Positions 1-10,643 of a stretch of 43,480 nt of DNA are shown here, piece after piece. A program made the position numbers and the translations under genes. Numbering within the stretch: position 1 is the first letter of the stretch; every line of letters begins with the position of its first letter. The notes under the pieces are model-generated. The model searched no databases. It had not been told where the DNA came from and saw only the letters and a program-made list of their open reading frames with translations. Source of the DNA: Gammaproteobacteria bacterium (lineage in GTDB: Bacteria > Pseudomonadota > Gammaproteobacteria > Immundisolibacterales > JAKLLR01); contig JAKLLR010000007.1 in NCBI GenBank assembly GCA_022014175.1, positions 1 through 43,480 on the forward strand, given 5' to 3'.

Positions 1-2765
1 TAGCTCTCCCAGACGTAGACGATGACCTGCTTAGGCTGCACTTGCGGGCTGATTTTGGCCATCAGCTCACTGTCTGAGTAGTCATTCCAGAGCTTCACCA
101 TATCGCCGTTACTAATGCCCAGCTCCATGGCATCCCGGTCATTGATATGAATCACCGGTTGACCCCGATGCAAGCGCATCGTACTTTTCTGGGTCAGATG
201 CATGGAGTGCACACTGTGACGCGGATGCCCACCCGTGATCTGGAATGGATGATCGCCGCCGATCTTCGGCGTCGGTTTGAACATGGGCATATGCTCACCT
301 GCCTCAATATACCAGGGGTGATCCAGATAGAACTGGGCCCGACGGGTATAGGTGGGGTACGGCAGCTTCTTGGTCAAATGCCACTTCAAGCTATAGAACG
401 GTTTATCAGGGCTATGCTCGTTCGCCACGATGTGTTTCATGAAACCCTGACCGAAACTCTGCACCGGGAAGTGACCAAGCTCTTTGGCTTTCTCGTAAGT
501 GAGATCTGGCGGCATGCCGCCGGTGGCCACACCAATAGCAACCATCTCCTTCACACAATCTGAATGGGTTTTCAGGTGGCCGTTCATCGTAAAGCGGTCA
601 TTTAGCCCTGCCCACTGACGTTGCTGACCAAAGAAATCACCATATTCCGTGTACCCCTTAGACGCGGCAACCTCTTCAAGTTTCTGGGTGAGTGCATCCC
701 AGATCTCCCACTCCGGTAGCGCCTCACCCTGGGGTTTGGCAGCCTGCTCAATCAAGGCGTATCGGGGCATCTGGCTAGCGGCGTAGGGCATATCCTCCTT
801 CTCGTAATACCAGGCCGCTGGCAACACGATGTCCGCAAACATGGCCGAGCTGGACATCCGCACTTCTACCGCCCAGATCATCTTCAGTTTGGGGAATAGC
901 TCCTGGGGATATTTAATCGCCCCACCCCGAATCCGACGCAACGGATTATGGGAGATCAACAACAGTACATCAGGGGTCAGGTCCGGCGAAGGCCGGATCT
1001 GGTCGGGCGTCCACCAGCCCTCTTTAATCGCCTCTTCCATATAGGCGCTAAAGCTCTGTTTCTGTTCCGGATCCTGCCAGGCGTCGTTGTCGTAGAGCTC
1101 TTTGAAGCCACAGTGGTTATAGAGCCAGAACACCGGCGGCACCATGCCGAGCATTTTGGTCATGCCCTGCACGGCCCGAACACTAATCAGCTCTTCAGTG
1201 ATCTCTGGATCTTCGGCCCGTAGCTGCTCGGCAAGCTGATGCTCCATCTGGCCGAACATCTCCAGACCACCCTCGGCTACAGGCTTTTGCAATATAGTCA
1301 GCAACTCTACGTGCTCAATCGGCAGCGCCCAGCCATTCCAGCCGGTGCCAGGTTTGCCCCAGTTACCGGTCAGCCCCATGGCCATAAGCAGGGAACGCTC
1401 CTGCAGATCACCGTGGTAGTTCTTGGCTGAATTTAAACCGATGTAGGAGCAGACCACTTTGGTGGCGACCTTACGGGCAATCTCTTCGATCAAGCCCGGA
1501 TGCACGCCGCACATCTCGCCGGCTTTTTCTGGGGTGTAATCCAGCAGACGACGTTTGAGTTGCTCAAATGAGGGCTCCACGGTGACGGTTTCACCACTAG
1601 CCAGAGTCACCTCGAATGAGCCTTCCAGGGCCTGCTCGCCATCAAAGGCCAGGGTGGCACGGGGCGCAGGGACCACTGCCCCGGCTTTAGTGTCGTAGAA
1701 AAACAGCTGATCTTCACGCCCCTCACCCAGATATTCGTCAGCCCGCAGGAAGCGGCCGTTGTCCTTGCGAACCAGCATGGCCATGTCGGTCTGCTCGCGC
1801 ATGAACGCTTCGTCGTAACTCCTCTCTGCCACGATCACATTACAGACCCCGAGCCAGAAAGCCGCATCCGTACCGACTTTAAGGGGCACATGGATATCCG
1901 CTGCAACCGCAGAAGGGTTGTAATCAGGCGACAGCCAGATCACCTCCTTACCCGCGTACCGCGCTTCAACAATGAAGTGATACACCGGTGTCATGGTGTA
2001 GGACCAGTTGGTATGGGTCATGATGAGCACATCGGCGTCCATCATGTTGTCGCAGGAGTAGCCGGTGTGCATCTTGCCGATGGTGTCGAACATACCCTTG
2101 TAGAAATCGCCGATCTCGACGTTCAGATCGGGACAGGGTGAACCCAGCAGCGCAGTCATCCGGTGGACCCCGGCCCAGGCTACGCCACCAATGTGCATAT
2201 GGGGCGCATCGAGGACAAAACCGTCCGATCCTTTCTCTGCAAAACTGTCGACGATGCTTTCGGCCACTGCGGTCAGGGCTTCATCCCAGCTGATACGCTC
2301 CCATTTGCCCTCGCCCCGCTCACCAACTCTGCGCAGCGGATATTTGACTCGCTCTTCACCGTAGATGTTATTGCTGAACGAGCAACCCTTCTGGCAACCC
2401 AGTGGGTTGTAATCTGGATAGTTTTCGTTTGAGGCATCCGCTCTGGCAACCTGTTCCTCACGCCAGATAATGCCGTCTTTTACATAGACCCGGAAGGCGC
2501 AACTACCGGGCATACAGGCGTTGGAGTGGGACCCCCAGGTCACCGCATCCCAGCTCCAGAGATCCCGATAAACGCTCTCGGAATTCTGATAATCCACCGT
2601 TGTAGCAGCTGCAAAAACATCGCCGACAAAACTACTGGAGAGGGTTCCACCAAGACCAGCCAGCGACAGACTCAGGCCACCAGCTCCGCTGACCTGAAGA
2701 AATTCACGACGAGACAGGCCCGCGGCCATCTCTCCAGCGGTAATTTCGTTCTGCTTATCCATCAT
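1..2765 (-). CDS. Molybdopterin-dependent oxidoreductase catalytic subunit (DMSO reductase superfamily, probably type II), Tat-exported; 3' end truncated by window edge
   Basis: Manual reverse-strand translation is open from ATG at 2765 to base 1. N-terminus MMDKQNEITAGEMAAGLSRREFLQVSGAGGLSLSLAG (twin-arginine SRREFLQ), then SHSNACMPGSCAFRVYVKDGIIWREEQ...NPLGCQKGCSFSNNIYGEERVKYPLRRVGERGEGKWERISWDEAL and the C-terminal ITGGHPRHSVHSMHLTQKSTMRLHRGQPVIHINDRDAMELGISNGDMVKLWND. Absent from the ORF track because no stop lies inside the window. Confidence 0.9.
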   Translation of the reverse strand, partial: MMDKQNEITAGEMAAGLSRREFLQVSGAGGLSLSLAGLGGTLSSSFVGDVFAAATTVDYQNSESVYRDLWSWDAVTWGSHSNACMPGSCAFRVYVKDGIIWREEQVARADASNENYPDYNPLGCQKGCSFSNNIYGEERVKYPLRRVGERGEGKWERISWDEALTAVAESIVDSFAEKGSDGFVLDAPHMHIGGVAWAGVHRMTALLGSPCPDLNVEIGDFYKGMFDTIGKMHTGYSCDNMMDADVLIMTHTNWSYTMTPVYHFIVEARYAGKEVIWLSPDYNPSAVAADIHVPLKVGTDAAFWLGVCNVIVAERSYDEAFMREQTDMAMLVRKDNGRFLRADEYLGEGREDQLFFYDTKAGAVVPAPRATLAFDGEQALEGSFEVTLASGETVTVEPSFEQLKRRLLDYTPEKAGEMCGVHPGLIEEIARKVATKVVCSYIGLNSAKNYHGDLQERSLLMAMGLTGNWGKPGTGWNGWALPIEHVELLTILQKPVAEGGLEMFGQMEHQLAEQLRAEDPEITEELISVRAVQGMTKMLGMVPPVFWLYNHCGFKELYDNDAWQDPEQKQSFSAYMEEAIKEGWWTPDQIRPSPDLTPDVLLLISHNPLRRIRGGAIKYPQELFPKLKMIWAVEVRMSSSAMFADIVLPAAWYYEKEDMPYAASQMPRYALIEQAAKPQGEALPEWEIWDALTQKLEEVAASKGYTEYGDFFGQQRQWAGLNDRFTMNGHLKTHSDCVKEMVAIGVATGGMPPDLTYEKAKELGHFPVQSFGQGFMKHIVANEHSPDKPFYSLKWHLTKKLPYPTYTRRAQFYLDHPWYIEAGEHMPMFKPTPKIGGDHPFQITGGHPRHSVHSMHLTQKSTMRLHRGQPVIHINDRDAMELGISNGDMVKLWNDYSDSELMAKISPQVQPKQVIVYVWES

Positions 2766-2837
2766 TTTGTACTCTCCAGGTCCATGCTTGTCGTCAATTT
2801 GCCAATCACCAAATGACCCAGTTAACTCGAACTAAGC

Positions 2838-3590
2838 TTAACCGCCGGTACGCACCAAACCACCATCAACCGCGATGGACTGGCCGGTAATCCAGCCCGC
2901 ATCCTCAGACAGGAAAAAGGTCAGGGCAGCTGACAGATCCTCTGGCAGCCCGACCCGTTTGATGGCCTGCATCGCAACACACTGCTGGGTCACAGTTTCG
3001 ATATCAATCCCCGGTAGATCGTGGGGAAAGAGCCCTACCATGATGGTATTCACAGTGACATTATCTGAACCCACTTCGCTGGCCAGGGCCCGACTAAAAC
3101 CTACAGCCCCGGATTTAGCGGAGACATAATGCAAAAAATTCGGGAACCCAAGCACCACCGTGCCCGAAGAGATATTAATAATACGACCATAACTCTGTGC
3201 TTTCATGGTGGGGAAAACAGCAGAACAACAGAGAAACATGCTGGTCAGATCAACATCAATATTGCGCCGCCACTCTTCGGTGCTGATGTCGGTCCAGGGT
3301 TTCTGGATACCGTTAACAATTGCAGCATTGTTGAGCAGGGCATCGATCCGCCCATATTCGCTGAGGGTGGCATCAACCATACCCTGTACGGAGTCTTCAT
3401 CAGACACATCCGTGATGACAGAAATCGCCTTGCCACCCGCCGCCTTGATCTCTTCAACCACAGAGGAGCCATCAGCTAAATCGGCAACCACTACCGCGGC
3501 GCCCTCTGAGGCCAGATGCAGTGCATGAGAGCGGCCCAAATAACCTGCCCCACCCGTCACAATCGCGACCCGTTTGTCCATTCGCCCCAT
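2838..3590 (-). CDS. Short-chain dehydrogenase/reductase (resembles 1-phenylethanol dehydrogenase-type SDRs)
   Basis: 250 aa; TGGAGYLG cofactor motif, NNAAI, NISSG, YVSAK catalytic motif, ITGQSIAVDGG C-terminus; same strand and immediately upstream of the Mo-enzyme gene. Confidence 0.9.
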   Translation of the reverse strand: MGRMDKRVAIVTGGAGYLGRSHALHLASEGAAVVVADLADGSSVVEEIKAAGGKAISVITDVSDEDSVQGMVDATLSEYGRIDALLNNAAIVNGIQKPWTDISTEEWRRNIDVDLTSMFLCCSAVFPTMKAQSYGRIINISSGTVVLGFPNFLHYVSAKSGAVGFSRALASEVGSDNVTVNTIMVGLFPHDLPGIDIETVTQQCVAMQAIKRVGLPEDLSAALTFFLSEDAGWITGQSIAVDGGLVRTGG

Positions 3591-3845
3591 GCTGATCCCC
3601 CTCTCAATGAGCTGACAATTTGTTGTTTGGTTTGGCCGTTCAAAGTACCTGCCCCGCTAGTCGGATGCAAGCGGCCCAGCCACCTGCCGACGGTGACCAG
3701 CCGGCCCTTTCAGACAGAAAAGGGCCAGCGCGACAGCTGGATTTTTGGGATCACCAACCCGCCTGATCGTCCGTAGTGCTTTGCACTGCTCGATGACAGG
3801 TAATACATCCAGAACCCCGCAGTGATCGCGGCCACAGTTCGCCGG

Positions 3846-4658
3846 TTAGCGGCGAAGATAGACCAGGTAATAGACCAGGGCCACAAGGCCGCCGCCACCC
3901 GCAACGTTGCCCAGAGTAACCGCCAGCAAATTTGCCAGGAATCCACCGAGGTCCAGGCCTGGCACCTGGGCGTCTAACCCACCAGAGAGCAGCCAACCGA
4001 TCGGAATCAGATACATATTGGCAACACTGTGCTCGAAGCCCAGGGCCACAAAAGCAGCGATCGGAAACAAAATGGCCAGAATTTTGTCGCCCACGCTGTG
4101 AGCGGCGAAACAGAGCCAGACCGCCAGGCAGACCAGCACGTTACAAAGCACCCCGCGACAAAATGCCTCGGTCAACGGCAACCCGACTTTGCCTGCCGCA
4201 ATTGCTATTGCAGTCTCGGCCACAGCACCATCGGCCAGCCCGGCCGCGCCGGACCAAAAATAGAGCAACGCCGTGGCGACAGATCCAGCCAGATTGCCCA
4301 GGTAAACCAGCCCCCAGTTACGCAGTAGCGCGCGGTGACCAACCTGCTTGTCCGCCCAGGCCATAACAATCAGATTATTGCCGGTAAAGAGTTCAGCCCC
4401 CGCAACAACGACAAGCACCAGCCCCAGACTGAAAGCGAGGCCGCCCAACCAGCGATGAAGCCCAAAAGAGACCCCTCCGGCGCCGGTCATCACCAGCGTA
4501 TAGAGCATGGCCCCAAAGGCGATAAAAGCACCCGCCAGCACCGCCAGAACCAAAGTCTGTAACGCCGGCATACCCACCTTGTTTACACCCACCGCCTCAA
4601 CCCGCCGGGCAACTTCAGCCGGGGTGTAGGCGTCCAGGTCAAAATGCGATTTATCCAA
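3846..4658 (-). CDS. Formate/nitrite transporter (FNT, FocA/NirC) family protein
   Basis: 270 aa hydrophobic protein with GAFIAFGAMLYTLV, GAELFTGNNLIV, NWGLVYLGNLAGS, FCRGVLCNVLVCLAVWL, GFEHSVANMYLIPIG; typical FNT motifs. Confidence 0.92.
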   Translation of the reverse strand: MDKSHFDLDAYTPAEVARRVEAVGVNKVGMPALQTLVLAVLAGAFIAFGAMLYTLVMTGAGGVSFGLHRWLGGLAFSLGLVLVVVAGAELFTGNNLIVMAWADKQVGHRALLRNWGLVYLGNLAGSVATALLYFWSGAAGLADGAVAETAIAIAAGKVGLPLTEAFCRGVLCNVLVCLAVWLCFAAHSVGDKILAILFPIAAFVALGFEHSVANMYLIPIGWLLSGGLDAQVPGLDLGGFLANLLAVTLGNVAGGGGLVALVYYLVYLRR

Positions 4659-4730
4659 GAGATCCCCCCTCTTTGTCAGGTCTCGCCATCGTAGAACAGA
4701 TTAAACCCAACAACCGGGGCGAGATCAGGT

Positions 4731-5447
4731 TCAGGGCGACCAGTAGACCTCCACTGGCGGGTGGCGAAGCACTGCTCGCACTGGCAGGTCAGTCTCCGGG
4801 CCGTTCCCCATCGCCTGAACAAACTGCTGCCATTTATCGTCGCCGGTGAAGTGCAACAGGCGCTCTCTGCTATCCAGCAACGCTGACAGATTCAGGCTGA
4901 CACGGGCATGGGGGGCATAGGCAGGCGGCGTGATTTGAATCACAGCGGGGGCACGAGCCAGATCGAGGGCCAACGGCAATTCCGGCGCCTCGGGAAACAG
5001 GGATGCGGTATGACCATCACCCCCCATGCCCAGCAGCACCAGATCATAGGGCCGTGGCACCGTCAACAGGGCCGGCACCGTCGGGCCGATGGCGTCAGCC
5101 TGACTCACCCCGGCCCGGTATAATCCGATAAACCGGGCGGCGGCAGCCGACCCCCGGAGCAGGTGGGTCCTCACCAGCGCCTCATTGCTGTCCTCATGAT
5201 CCAGCGGGACCCAGCGCTCATCCGCCAGGCTCACCACAATCCGGGACCAGGGCAACGGCAGCTCATGCAGGCGGGCAAACAGGGGCAAAGGCGTACGGCC
5301 TCCTGAAACAATCAGACTGGCCTGACCCCGGGCATCAACCGCGGCCTGCAACGAACCCTGGATGTGATCGGTCAGCGCCGATAGCAGCGTCTCGCTATCG
5401 TCATAGCGATGCAGATCTGGCAAAACCCTGGAATCAGCCCTCTTCAT
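4731..5447 (-). CDS. pgl: 6-phosphogluconolactonase
   Basis: LIVSGGRTPLPLFARL, SLADERWVPLDHEDSNEALVR, LLGMGGDGHTASLFPEAPEL. The start is most likely MKRADSR (5447) rather than the upstream ORF start; it overlaps the 3' end of zwf. Confidence 0.92.
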   Translation of the reverse strand: MKRADSRVLPDLHRYDDSETLLSALTDHIQGSLQAAVDARGQASLIVSGGRTPLPLFARLHELPLPWSRIVVSLADERWVPLDHEDSNEALVRTHLLRGSAAAARFIGLYRAGVSQADAIGPTVPALLTVPRPYDLVLLGMGGDGHTASLFPEAPELPLALDLARAPAVIQITPPAYAPHARVSLNLSALLDSRERLLHFTGDDKWQQFVQAMGNGPETDLPVRAVLRHPPVEVYWSP

Positions 5448-6966
5448 GCCAGGTAAATCCATCCCGTTCGACCAGTGCGATTGACGAGGTCGGCCCCCAG
5501 GTTCCGGCATTGTAGGATTTTGGCGAATCCGAGCGTGCGGTCCAGGCGGCCATGATTGGCTCCACCCAGGCCCAGGCCGCCTCCAGCTCATCCCGCCGCA
5601 TAAACAGGGTTGGCCGTCCCACAATCACATCAATCAGCAACCGCTCATACGCGCCTGGCAACCGCCCCTGAAAGGTCTGGGCGAAGTCGAGATTCAGGTG
5701 CACCGGCTTCAGCTGCATCCCCGGCCCCGGTGCCTTGGCCATCATATCCAGCTTCACCCCCTCCTCTGGCTGCAACCTCAGCACCAGACGATTGTCCGCC
5801 AGGCCGCCGGAGCCCTCCTGAAAAATCGAGTGGGGCACCGGTTTGAAGTTCAGCACGATCTCGGAAGTCCGGGACTGCAGGCGTTTGCCAGTGCGTAGAT
5901 AAAAGGGCACACCGCCCCAGCGCCAGTTATCGATAAACAGTTTCAGGGCCACAAAGGTTTCGGTACCGCGGGCCGGGGCGATGCCAGGCTCCTCCAGGTA
6001 ACCGGGAACCGGCTGGCCGTTGATCGCACCGGCGCGGTACTGACCCCGTACTGTGTGGGTCACCACCGACTCTCCCGCCAGAGGCCTGAGCGCCCTCAGC
6101 ACCTTCAGTTTTTCATCCCGCACCGCGTCCGGAGTCAGACTGGTCGGGGGCTCCATCGCCACCAGACACAACAGTTGCAACAGGTGATTCTGGACCATAT
6201 CCCGCAGGGCACCGGCCCGATCATAGTAGTCACCACGCCCCTCCACCCCCACCTGCTCAGCCACCGTAATCTGCACATGATCAATCAGACCGGAACGCCA
6301 GAGCGGCTCGAACATGGCGTTGCCAAAACGCAGGACCAACAGATTTTGTACGGTCTCCTTACCCAGATAGTGATCGATCCGGTAGACCTGATACTCTTCA
6401 AATACCTCACCGACCCGGTCGTTAATTTCACAGGATGACGCCAGATCGTGGCCCAGCGGTTTTTCCAGCACAACCCGGGCCATGGCATTCACCAGGCCCA
6501 CGCCATGGAGATTGTGGCAAATCACCCCGAACAGCAGCGGCGAGGTGGCGAGATAGAAGACCCGGGTCCGGTGCTCCGGAACCCCTTCGAAACAGTCCAC
6601 CAACGGGCGATAGCTCTCGGCTTCGCCGGCGTCCAGATGAACGTACTGAAAACGGCGGGCAAAACCCTGCCATTGATGATCGTCAAAATCCTCCGGAGCA
6701 ATGTGGGTGCGGCAGGCCTGCTCCACCATCTGCAGATAGCCGGCCCGGTCGATCTGCTGCCGGGCGACCCCGATGATTCGGCCTGCATCCGGCAGCTGTC
6801 CTTCGGCATGGCGATAGTAGAGCGCCGGCAGCAGTTTGCGCAGAGCCAGATCCCCGGTCCCGCCGAACACCACCATATCGAAATCGCAAACTGGACTGGC
6901 CAACACTGTTCTCCCAGCTATAGTGTGGTTGTAACCGGCTGGGGTAGGATGCAGCTTTCGTTCCAT
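5434..6966 (-). CDS. zwf: Glucose-6-phosphate 1-dehydrogenase
   Basis: [51 protein letters not shown]; 510 aa. Confidence 0.97.
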   Translation of the reverse strand: MERKLHPTPAGYNHTIAGRTVLASPVCDFDMVVFGGTGDLALRKLLPALYYRHAEGQLPDAGRIIGVARQQIDRAGYLQMVEQACRTHIAPEDFDDHQWQGFARRFQYVHLDAGEAESYRPLVDCFEGVPEHRTRVFYLATSPLLFGVICHNLHGVGLVNAMARVVLEKPLGHDLASSCEINDRVGEVFEEYQVYRIDHYLGKETVQNLLVLRFGNAMFEPLWRSGLIDHVQITVAEQVGVEGRGDYYDRAGALRDMVQNHLLQLLCLVAMEPPTSLTPDAVRDEKLKVLRALRPLAGESVVTHTVRGQYRAGAINGQPVPGYLEEPGIAPARGTETFVALKLFIDNWRWGGVPFYLRTGKRLQSRTSEIVLNFKPVPHSIFQEGSGGLADNRLVLRLQPEEGVKLDMMAKAPGPGMQLKPVHLNLDFAQTFQGRLPGAYERLLIDVIVGRPTLFMRRDELEAAWAWVEPIMAAWTARSDSPKSYNAGTWGPTSSIALVERDGFTWHEEG

Positions 6967-6991
6967 TGGTCAGGACCTCGCACCCTGATGG

Positions 6992-7008
6992 CACAAAATT
7001 TTCTTGTG
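6992..7008. promoter_or_regulatory. Palindrome CACAA-N7-TTGTG in the zwf/edd divergent intergenic region; candidate operator (HexR-like?)
   Basis: CACAAAATTTTCTTGTG read directly at 6992-7008, between the zwf start (6966, minus) and edd start (7035, plus). Confidence 0.4.
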
Positions 7009-7034
7009 AACCGGTAACAACCACAGTGAAACAC

Positions 7035-8906
7035 ATGTCACAACTCAACAACACGCTATTCGAAGTCACCCGCAGAATCAGCAGGCGCAGCCATCAGACC
7101 CGTCTCGACTACGTGGCTCGCTGCCAGGCCTGGGAGGCCAAAGGGCCGAACAGATCCCGCCTGGGCTGCACCAATTTGGCGCATGGGCTGGCTGCTGCCC
7201 CCGATGGAGACAAACGTCTGCTGGCCCGAAACAGTAGTGCCAACATCGCAATTGTCTCGGCCTATAACGATATGTTGTCGGCCCACCAGCCGCTGCAGAG
7301 CTATCCGGAGCTGATCAAGGCCGCAGTCCGGGCCGCTGGCGGCACCGCCCAGTTCGCCGGGGGTGTTCCCGCCATGTGCGATGGCGTGACCCAGGGGGCT
7401 GCCGGCATGGAACTCTCCCTGTTCAGCCGGGATGTGATCGCCCAGGCCACCGCCATTGCCCTGGCCCACGACATGTTTGATGGTGTGCTCTGTCTCGGGG
7501 TCTGCGACAAAATTGTGCCGGGGATGCTGATGGGGGCCTTGAGCTTTGGTCATCTGCCGGTGATTTTCGTACCCGCCGGGCCGATGCCGTCAGGCCTGCC
7601 AAACAGGGATAAAGCCCGGGTTCGGGAGCTCTTCGCCGATGGCAAAGTGGACAAATCGGACCTGCTAAAAGCCGAGTGCGCAGCCTATCACTCGCCGGGC
7701 ACCTGTACCTTTTACGGCACCGCCAACAGCAACCAGATGCTGATGGAGATCATGGGTTTACATCTGCCCGGGACTGCGTTCGTGCAACCCGGAACCGCTC
7801 TGCGAGAGGCCCTGACCCGGGCTGCCGGGCGTCGCATCACCGAACTCTCCGCAGATGGACCGGAACCCAGCCCGCTCTATCGAATCCTCGACGAAAAAGC
7901 CCTGGTTAACGGCATCGTCGGACTGCTGGCAACCGGTGGCTCCACCAATCACACCATCCATCTGATTGCGATTGCCCGGATGGCGGGTATTCAGATCAAC
8001 TGGGACGACTTCGCTGAACTCTCGGCGGTGGTGCCTCAGCTGACCCGGGTCTACCCCAACGGCTCGGCGGACGTCAACCAGTTTCATACAGCCGGTGGTA
8101 TCGCGCTGGTGATCAGCGAACTACTGGATACAGGACTGCTGCACCCCGACACCACCACCGTCGCCGGGCAGGGGCTGGCCCATTACACCCGGACACCCGC
8201 CCTCGACTCGTCAGGCCAACTGAACTGGAGCGCGGGAGCAAGGGAGAGCGGGGACCCGGAGATTATCGCCAGCTGTGCAAAACCGTTTAGCCCACAGGGG
8301 GGGTTAGTGCTGCTACAGGGCAACCTTGGCCGTGCCATGATCAAAACCTCCGCCGTGGCCGAGCAGCACCGAGTGGTACGGGCCCCGGCCCGGGTCTTCC
8401 ACAGTCAGGCTGAACTGCAGGAGGCCTTTAATAACGGCGAATTGACCGAGGATATGGTCGCCGTGGTGACCCATCAGGGACCAAAAGCCAATGGCATGCC
8501 AGAGCTGCACAAGTTGACGCCACCCCTGGGCATTCTGCAAAACCGGGGACTCAACGTGGCACTGGTGACCGATGGCCGCATGTCCGGGGCCTCCGGCAAA
8601 GTGCCGGCAGCCATTCACATCACCCCGGAGTGCCTCGATGGCGGCCCATTGGCCAAAGTGAGGAACGGCGACATCATCCACCTGGACTGCAACCAGGGTT
8701 TATTGATGGCCAAAGTGGATGAGCCCGTCTGGCTGGAGCGGGGGGCCGCCAGCGTGGATCTCGGCGCTAATCAGGCCGGCTGCGGTCGCGAGCTGTTTGC
8801 CAGCATGCGACGCAACTCCACCTCCGCCGAAGAGGGCGCGTGCAGCCTGCTGGAGCCCCTGCCGCGAGTCACAGCGCTAGACGCACTGGAGGTGGACGGT
8901 GGCTAA
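7035..8906 (+). CDS. edd: Phosphogluconate dehydratase
   Basis: IlvD/Edd family: [69 protein letters not shown]. Start [15 protein letters not shown] within ORF 6966..8906. Confidence 0.96.
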   Translation: MSQLNNTLFEVTRRISRRSHQTRLDYVARCQAWEAKGPNRSRLGCTNLAHGLAAAPDGDKRLLARNSSANIAIVSAYNDMLSAHQPLQSYPELIKAAVRAAGGTAQFAGGVPAMCDGVTQGAAGMELSLFSRDVIAQATAIALAHDMFDGVLCLGVCDKIVPGMLMGALSFGHLPVIFVPAGPMPSGLPNRDKARVRELFADGKVDKSDLLKAECAAYHSPGTCTFYGTANSNQMLMEIMGLHLPGTAFVQPGTALREALTRAAGRRITELSADGPEPSPLYRILDEKALVNGIVGLLATGGSTNHTIHLIAIARMAGIQINWDDFAELSAVVPQLTRVYPNGSADVNQFHTAGGIALVISELLDTGLLHPDTTTVAGQGLAHYTRTPALDSSGQLNWSAGARESGDPEIIASCAKPFSPQGGLVLLQGNLGRAMIKTSAVAEQHRVVRAPARVFHSQAELQEAFNNGELTEDMVAVVTHQGPKANGMPELHKLTPPLGILQNRGLNVALVTDGRMSGASGKVPAAIHITPECLDGGPLAKVRNGDIIHLDCNQGLLMAKVDEPVWLERGAASVDLGANQAGCGRELFASMRRNSTSAEEGACSLLEPLPRVTALDALEVDGG

Positions 8907-9532
8907 CTCTTGCCCCCAGCGGCAACCGCTGCTGCGGCCAGTGCCCGGATGCTCTCCCAGTCACCCCGTTCAAGCAGCCCTGGCGGCGCAACCCATGAGC
9001 CACCGACACAGATGACATTGGGCTGCGCCAGAAACTCCGCCAGATTATCCGGGCCGACGCCGCCGGTGGGGCAGAATTTCACATCCGGGAAGGGCCCGGC
9101 CAGGGCTTTCAGCATGCCGAGGCCGCCGGCCTGCGCGGCGGGAAACAGCTTGAGACAGTTGAATCCGGCGGCCCGGGCTGAAATCACCTCCGTCGGGGTC
9201 ATCACGCCAGGTAACAGTGGCACCGGTCCCGTCTGCGCCACTGCTGCTAAAGTTGGCGTCAGCCCTGGACTGACTGCAAAACTGACCCCCAGAGCGGTAA
9301 CCGCTTGGTAGGATTTCTCGTCCGTCACCGTCCCGGCGCCAACGCAGGCGGTGGGCACCGCCTCCAGTATCGCCGCCATCGCCTGCAGGGCAACGTCGGT
9401 CCTCAGGGTAATCTCCAGCACCGGCAAACCGCCCTCCACCAGCGCACGGGCCAGCGGTACTGCCTGCTCCAATCGGGTTATGGTCAGCACCGGAATCACC
9501 GGCGCCAGTCGCAACAAGGTTTCAAGATGCAA
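8903..9532 (-). CDS. eda: 2-dehydro-3-deoxy-phosphogluconate (KDPG) aldolase
   Basis: [46 protein letters not shown]-like [18 protein letters not shown]; convergent with and 4 bp overlapping edd. Confidence 0.96.
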   Translation of the reverse strand: MHLETLLRLAPVIPVLTITRLEQAVPLARALVEGGLPVLEITLRTDVALQAMAAILEAVPTACVGAGTVTDEKSYQAVTALGVSFAVSPGLTPTLAAVAQTGPVPLLPGVMTPTEVISARAAGFNCLKLFPAAQAGGLGMLKALAGPFPDVKFCPTGGVGPDNLAEFLAQPNVICVGGSWVAPPGLLERGDWESIRALAAAAVAAGGKS

Positions 9533-9657
9533 AACGGACTCCCGCTGATGGCAGTAAAAATTCGGCTCCCATTAGAACCCCATGGGACAAACCCAGCAAA
9601 CACCATGCCTGACCCATTGCCGACTTTGATTAAAGCAACCCATCACTGCCCCCATTA

Positions 9658-10638
9658 ATGTTGATGTCCAGCACCACCGCACTCTGGCCCCGCGCCCTCA
9701 ACACCCTCTCCGCCGATGATCTGGAGCCACTCGCCATGCGCCTGGCCCCGATGGTGGGTCGATTGCGGCACGAGATCGACCTGCCAGCAGACGACATCGA
9801 AACCTTGCGCCAGATACAACTGCCTCTGGCAGCCTGGCTGGCGTACCAGCAAAAAACCCTCAACCGCACCCTGCTGGTGGGGTTAAACGGTGCCCAGGGT
9901 TCCGGCAAATCCACCCTCTGCAGATTATTGATTCCGATCCTCTCCGAGGGGTTCGGGCTCAAAGCCTGCACCCTCTCCCTCGACGACATCTACCTGACCC
10001 GGGCAGCCCGCGCTGAACTTGCGGAGACCCGACACCCCCTGTTCGCCACCCGGGGGGTACCCGGCACCCACGACCTGCCTCTGGGTTACAGGGTGATCAG
10101 ACAACTGCGGACCGCCGGTGCGGGAGAGCGGGTCGCCATTCCCCGATTCGATAAAGCGATAGATGACCGGCAGGCTGAATCAACCTGGCCAGAGATCGAA
10201 GGACCGGTCGATATCATTCTGTTTGAGGGCTGGTGCATCGGCGCGACGGCGCAGGACTCAGAAGCCTTGGAGAACCCGGTCAATCCGCTGGAGCGGGACG
10301 ACGATGCCGATGGTCGCTGGCGGCGACAGGTCAACAGTGAACTGGCTGGGCCCTACGCCCGTTTTTTTTCGATGCTTGACCTTCTGATCATGATCAAGGT
10401 CCCCGGCATGGGCTCGGTGCTCGAATGGCGGTCACAACAGGAGCGTGAACTGGGGAATCGGCGGGGCAGCGAAAATACAGCAGTGATGGATCACGACAAA
10501 CTGGTCCGCTTCATCATGCACTACGAACGACTGACCCGACACATGCTGACAACCCTGCCACTGCGGGCTGATCTAACGATGGAGCTGGACCAGTCGCATC
10601 AGGTTGTGGCAATCCGCCCTAAACTGAAGGGAAGATAA
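9658..10638 (+). CDS. D-glycerate kinase (P-loop, phosphoribulokinase-like)
   Basis: P-loop VGLNGAQGSGKSTLCRLL, TLSLDDIYLTRAARAELAETRHPLFATRGVPGTHDL, FEGWCIG; typical of D-glycerate 3-kinase family. Confidence 0.8.
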   Translation: MLMSSTTALWPRALNTLSADDLEPLAMRLAPMVGRLRHEIDLPADDIETLRQIQLPLAAWLAYQQKTLNRTLLVGLNGAQGSGKSTLCRLLIPILSEGFGLKACTLSLDDIYLTRAARAELAETRHPLFATRGVPGTHDLPLGYRVIRQLRTAGAGERVAIPRFDKAIDDRQAESTWPEIEGPVDIILFEGWCIGATAQDSEALENPVNPLERDDDADGRWRRQVNSELAGPYARFFSMLDLLIMIKVPGMGSVLEWRSQQERELGNRRGSENTAVMDHDKLVRFIMHYERLTRHMLTTLPLRADLTMELDQSHQVVAIRPKLKGR

Positions 10639-10643
10639 CCAGG

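Noticed and set aside
147-2816. Series of plus-strand ORFs (147..563, 829..1044, 948..1223, 1890..2141, 2163..2432, 2526..2816)
   Set aside because: They lie antisense to the continuous minus-strand molybdoenzyme reading frame, which has clear family motifs; treated as shadow ORFs.
9625-9638. TTGATTAAAGCAAC as a possible FNR box upstream of glycerate kinase
   Set aside because: The right half-site does not match ATCAA; only the left half fits.
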